DNA of 64,000 bases from Streptomyces acidiscabies (GTDB taxonomy: Bacteria; Actinomycetota; Actinomycetes; Streptomycetales; Streptomycetaceae), in the NCBI RefSeq assembly GCF_020010905.1, contig NZ_JAGJBY010000001.1, forward strand, positions 1,322,001-1,386,000, read 5' to 3'. Below the pieces are notes generated by a model. That model saw nothing but the letters and a program-made list of their open reading frames with translations, searched no databases and had not been told where the DNA came from. A program made the position numbers and the translations under genes. Shown here piece by piece: positions 61,813-64,000 of this stretch (positions are counted from its first letter, which is position 1; each line of letters opens with the position of its first letter).

Positions 61813-63108
61813 ATGGGGCGGGACGAGCGTGCGCGCGATGTGTGGGAGGGCCTGGCCGGGCGGGGGTACCTGCTGTCCCCGTGGCCGTGGCGGGCGGTGC
61901 TGTATCTGCTGACGGGCGCGGTGACCGGGGCCTTCGTGCTGGTGGGGCTGGTCCTGCTGGCGGTGGCGGGGAGTGTTCTCGCCGTCGTCCTCGTCGGACT
62001 GCCGCTGCTCGGCTGCCTCGCCTTCGCGGGACTGCCCGTCGCCGCGCTGGAGCGGCGCCGGCTGCGGCTCGTCGACCGGGAGGAGGCGTCCGGGGCGCAT
62101 GCCGAGCCCGCCGTGCCGGGGCTGCGGGGCTGGCTGGCCGTACGCGCGCGGGAGCGGGCCACCTGGCGGGAGCTGGGGCACACCCTGCTGACGGCCTGCC
62201 TGTGGTGGCCGGCCGAAGCGGTGCTGCTCGCCCTCGCGCTGGGCGGGCCCCTGACGATGATCGCGGCGCCGGTGCTGTTCGGCACGGTCGGGGGCGGGCG
62301 CGAGACCAAGGTGCTCAAGGTGTGGACGGTCACCGGCTGGCCCGCAGCGTTCGCCGCCTGCCTGGGCGGCGTCGTGCTGCTGGCTGCCGGGCTCTACGTC
62401 ATCGGCGTCGCGGCGGGTGCGCGCGGGGCGCTGACCCGGCTGCTCGTCACCCCGCGCGCGGGCGACCTCGGCGCACGGGTCGTCGAACTCACCCGCTCCC
62501 GGGCCCGGTTGGTCGACGCCTTCGAGGCCGAGCGCCGGCGCATCGAACGCGACCTGCACGACGGCGCCCAGCAGCGGCTCGTCGCCCTCTCCATGGCCCT
62601 CGGACTCGCCCGCCTCGACGCATCGCCCGGCAGCCCCCTCGCCGCACAGCTCGCGCGGGCGCACGAGGAGGCGGGTGCGGCCCTCGCCGAACTGCGCGAG
62701 CTGATCCAGGGCATCCACCCCCGGGTCCTCGTCGACCACGGGCTGCCGGTGGCCGTCGCCGACGTCGCCGACCGCTCACCCGTACCCGTCGACACGCACT
62801 GTGCGCTCCCCGGGCGGCTTCCCGACGCCGTCGAGGCCACCGCGTACTTCGTCGTCCGGGAGGCGCTCGCCAACGTCGCCAAGCACAGTGGCGCCGGGCG
62901 GGCCTGGATACGGGTCGAACAGCGGGGCGGGCGGCTCGTGGTGGAGGTCGGCGACGACGGGCGCGGCGGGGCGGACAGCTCCGGCGGGACCGGGATCACC
63001 GGGCTCGCCGACCGGGTGTCGGTGGTCGGTGGGAGACTGGCGCTCACCAGTCCGGCGGGCGGGCCGACCGTGCTGCGGGCGGAGATGCCCTGCGCCGCCG
63101 GGTGTTGA
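61813..63108 (+). CDS. Sensor histidine kinase (NarL/HisKA_3 type)
   Basis: 431 aa. Short N-terminus, then four hydrophobic stretches between about 25 and 205 (YLLTGAVTGAFVLVGLVLLA, VLAVVLVGLPLLGCLAFAGL, VLLALALGGPLTMIAAPVLF, FAACLGGVVLLAAGLYVIGV), without an extracellular domain: an intramembrane-sensing type. HisKA_3 motif ERRRIERDLHDGAQQRLVAL with phosphoacceptor His249, then HATPase: REALANVAKHSGAGRAWIRV, GDDGRGG, GITGLADRV. ATG at 61813; a GTG nine bases earlier is possible. Probably regulates the divergent ABC exporter; its response regulator follows. Confidence 0.9.
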   Translation: MGRDERARDVWEGLAGRGYLLSPWPWRAVLYLLTGAVTGAFVLVGLVLLAVAGSVLAVVLVGLPLLGCLAFAGLPVAALERRRLRLVDREEASGAHAEPAVPGLRGWLAVRARERATWRELGHTLLTACLWWPAEAVLLALALGGPLTMIAAPVLFGTVGGGRETKVLKVWTVTGWPAAFAACLGGVVLLAAGLYVIGVAAGARGALTRLLVTPRAGDLGARVVELTRSRARLVDAFEAERRRIERDLHDGAQQRLVALSMALGLARLDASPGSPLAAQLARAHEEAGAALAELRELIQGIHPRVLVDHGLPVAVADVADRSPVPVDTHCALPGRLPDAVEATAYFVVREALANVAKHSGAGRAWIRVEQRGGRLVVEVGDDGRGGADSSGGTGITGLADRVSVVGGRLALTSPAGGPTVLRAEMPCAAGC

Positions 63109-63127
63109 CGGGGGAGGGGACACGCCG

Positions 63128-63775
63128 GTGGGGCTGAGGGTCGTCCTGGCCGAGGACAGCGTTCTGCTGCGCGACGGGCTGGGCGCCCTGCTCGCGCGGT
63201 TCGGGCACGAGGTCGTCGCGGCCGTCGGGGACGCGGACAGACTGCTCGTGGCGGCGCGGGAACACACGCCCGACGTCGTCGTCACCGACGTACGGATGCC
63301 GCCCGGCTTCCAGGACGAGGGGCTGCGCGCCGCCGTCCTGCTGCGCGCGGAGCGGCCCGGGCTGCCGGTGCTCGTGCTCAGCCAGTACGTCCAGCACGCC
63401 TACGCGGCCGACCTCCTCGACTCCGGGGACGGCACCGGCGTCGGCTACCTCCTCAAGGACCGCGTCGGACAGGTCGAGGAGTTCGTCGCCGCGCTCACCG
63501 AGGTCGCGGGCGGCGGGACGGTCGTCGATCCCGAAGTCGTACGGCAGTTGCTGCGCCGCCGCCGGGATCCGCTCGCGCGCCTGACCGCGCGGGAGAAGGA
63601 GGTGCTGGCGCTGGTCGCCGAGGGGCGGTCCAACGCGGCGGTCGCCCGGGAGCTGGTGGTCTCCGAGGCGGCGGTGGGGAAGCACATCGGGTCCATCCTC
63701 GCGAAGCTGGATCTGCCGCCGGCGGAGGACGGGCATCGGAGGGTGCTGGCGGTGCTGGCGTTCTTGCGGGGATAA
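63128..63775 (+). CDS. NarL/LuxR-type response regulator
   Basis: 215 aa from a GTG. Receiver domain 1-125: LRVVLAEDSVLLRDGL with the acidic pocket (Glu9, Asp10), phosphoacceptor Asp54 in VVTDVRMPPG, and the conserved Lys in GYLLKDRVG. LuxR helix-turn-helix about 150-208: LTAREKEVLALVAEGRSNAA, VARELVVSEAAVGKHIGSIL. Partner of the sensor kinase upstream (19-base gap). Presumably activates the divergent exporter operon. Confidence 0.92.
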   Translation: MGLRVVLAEDSVLLRDGLGALLARFGHEVVAAVGDADRLLVAAREHTPDVVVTDVRMPPGFQDEGLRAAVLLRAERPGLPVLVLSQYVQHAYAADLLDSGDGTGVGYLLKDRVGQVEEFVAALTEVAGGGTVVDPEVVRQLLRRRRDPLARLTAREKEVLALVAEGRSNAAVARELVVSEAAVGKHIGSILAKLDLPPAEDGHRRVLAVLAFLRG

Positions 63776-64000
63776 GGGGGTGAGGGGGTGCGCGGAAAAA
63801 AGTTCGGGGGAATCCGTGGATCCGTGAACCGGGCGGCGGGGTCGGAACGATGAAGGGGTACAGGCCGGAAACCGGGAGCGGAAAAGGGAGCGGAAGGGAA
63901 GAGGAGGAGCCGGTGAGGGAGATGCGGGGAGCGGTGAGGTCGGGATGAGGGCGAGAGCGGCAGTGGACCGCCGGGTGAGGCGGCGGTCCGGTCGGGCCGG
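63776..64000. other. Right edge: no complete gene
   Basis: 225 bases after the response regulator. An A-run (63794-63801) is followed by GTTCGGGGGAATCC. Possible gene starts reading to the right exist near 63850 and 63945 (ATG each), but the first closes after about 30 codons and the second is cut by the window edge, so neither can be confirmed. Confidence 0.3.

Overview
The window reads as a chromosomal segment of a Streptomyces. Base composition is very GC-rich with almost invariably G/C third codon positions. The gene set is characteristic of the genus: HrdD, DUF397/XRE pairs, a GPP34 protein, DUF6227, a tandem IclR regulator, and secreted GH11, CE4 and GH5 enzymes. Two tRNA genes are present, tRNA-Arg(CCT) and tRNA-Ala(CGC), both without an encoded CCA. 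No complete insertion sequence, prophage, CRISPR array or large biosynthetic cluster was seen. I worked by reading only, so identities are family-level calls.

Left part (1-27 kb) is accessory. It starts with the N-terminus of a surface or cell-wall protein reading off the left edge (-), a GPP34 protein, and an XRE/DUF397 pair. Then come MerR and glutathione peroxidase genes, an ArsR/MFS divergon, an unknown Rossmann-like membrane-anchored protein and a degenerate AbiEii-like nucleotidyltransferase. An acyl-metabolism group follows (acyl-CoA dehydrogenase, PaaI thioesterase, AMP-ligase). Plant-polysaccharide enzymes are next: a GH11 xylanase - CE4 deacetylase operon, and a GH5 cellulase beyond a TetR/MFS divergon. 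The part ends with a secreted protein, an MFS gene remnant, a tandem IclR regulator, an M6 protease, a TetR + DHA2 efflux pair, and a MarR/extradiol dioxygenase divergon.

Middle and right part (28-56 kb) is conserved core. From memory it follows the S. coelicolor gene order running down from hrdD (SCO3202): hrdD, fruR-fruK-fruA, DUF6227, P1 peptidase, LtrA, mscL, a SAF-domain protein, methylthioadenosine phosphorylase, an FmdB zinc ribbon, MFS, a cation/proton antiporter, penicillin acylase, 5-formyl-THF cyclo-ligase, then galU-moeA(glp)-moaC-mog-rimJ-glpR/sepX and tRNA-Ala. The galU to glpR run joins UDP-glucose supply, molybdopterin-cofactor-type proteins and a divisome membrane protein. 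The last part (56.5-64 kb) holds TauE and LysR genes facing away from each other, and an ABC exporter (ATPase + FtsX permease) divergent from a NarL-type two-component pair.

The core segment is punctuated by three gene-free, repeat-rich stretches (29.2-30.6, 37.1-38.0 and 39.0-39.5 kb). They carry tandem arrays with units of about 46 and 57 bp, plus two same-orientation copies of a segment of about 210 bp, about 9 kb apart, that bracket the fru operon. These arrays, several well-formed palindromic operators, a truncated MFS gene overlapping the tandem IclR gene, and the Glp/GlpR neighbourhood are the most interesting observations.
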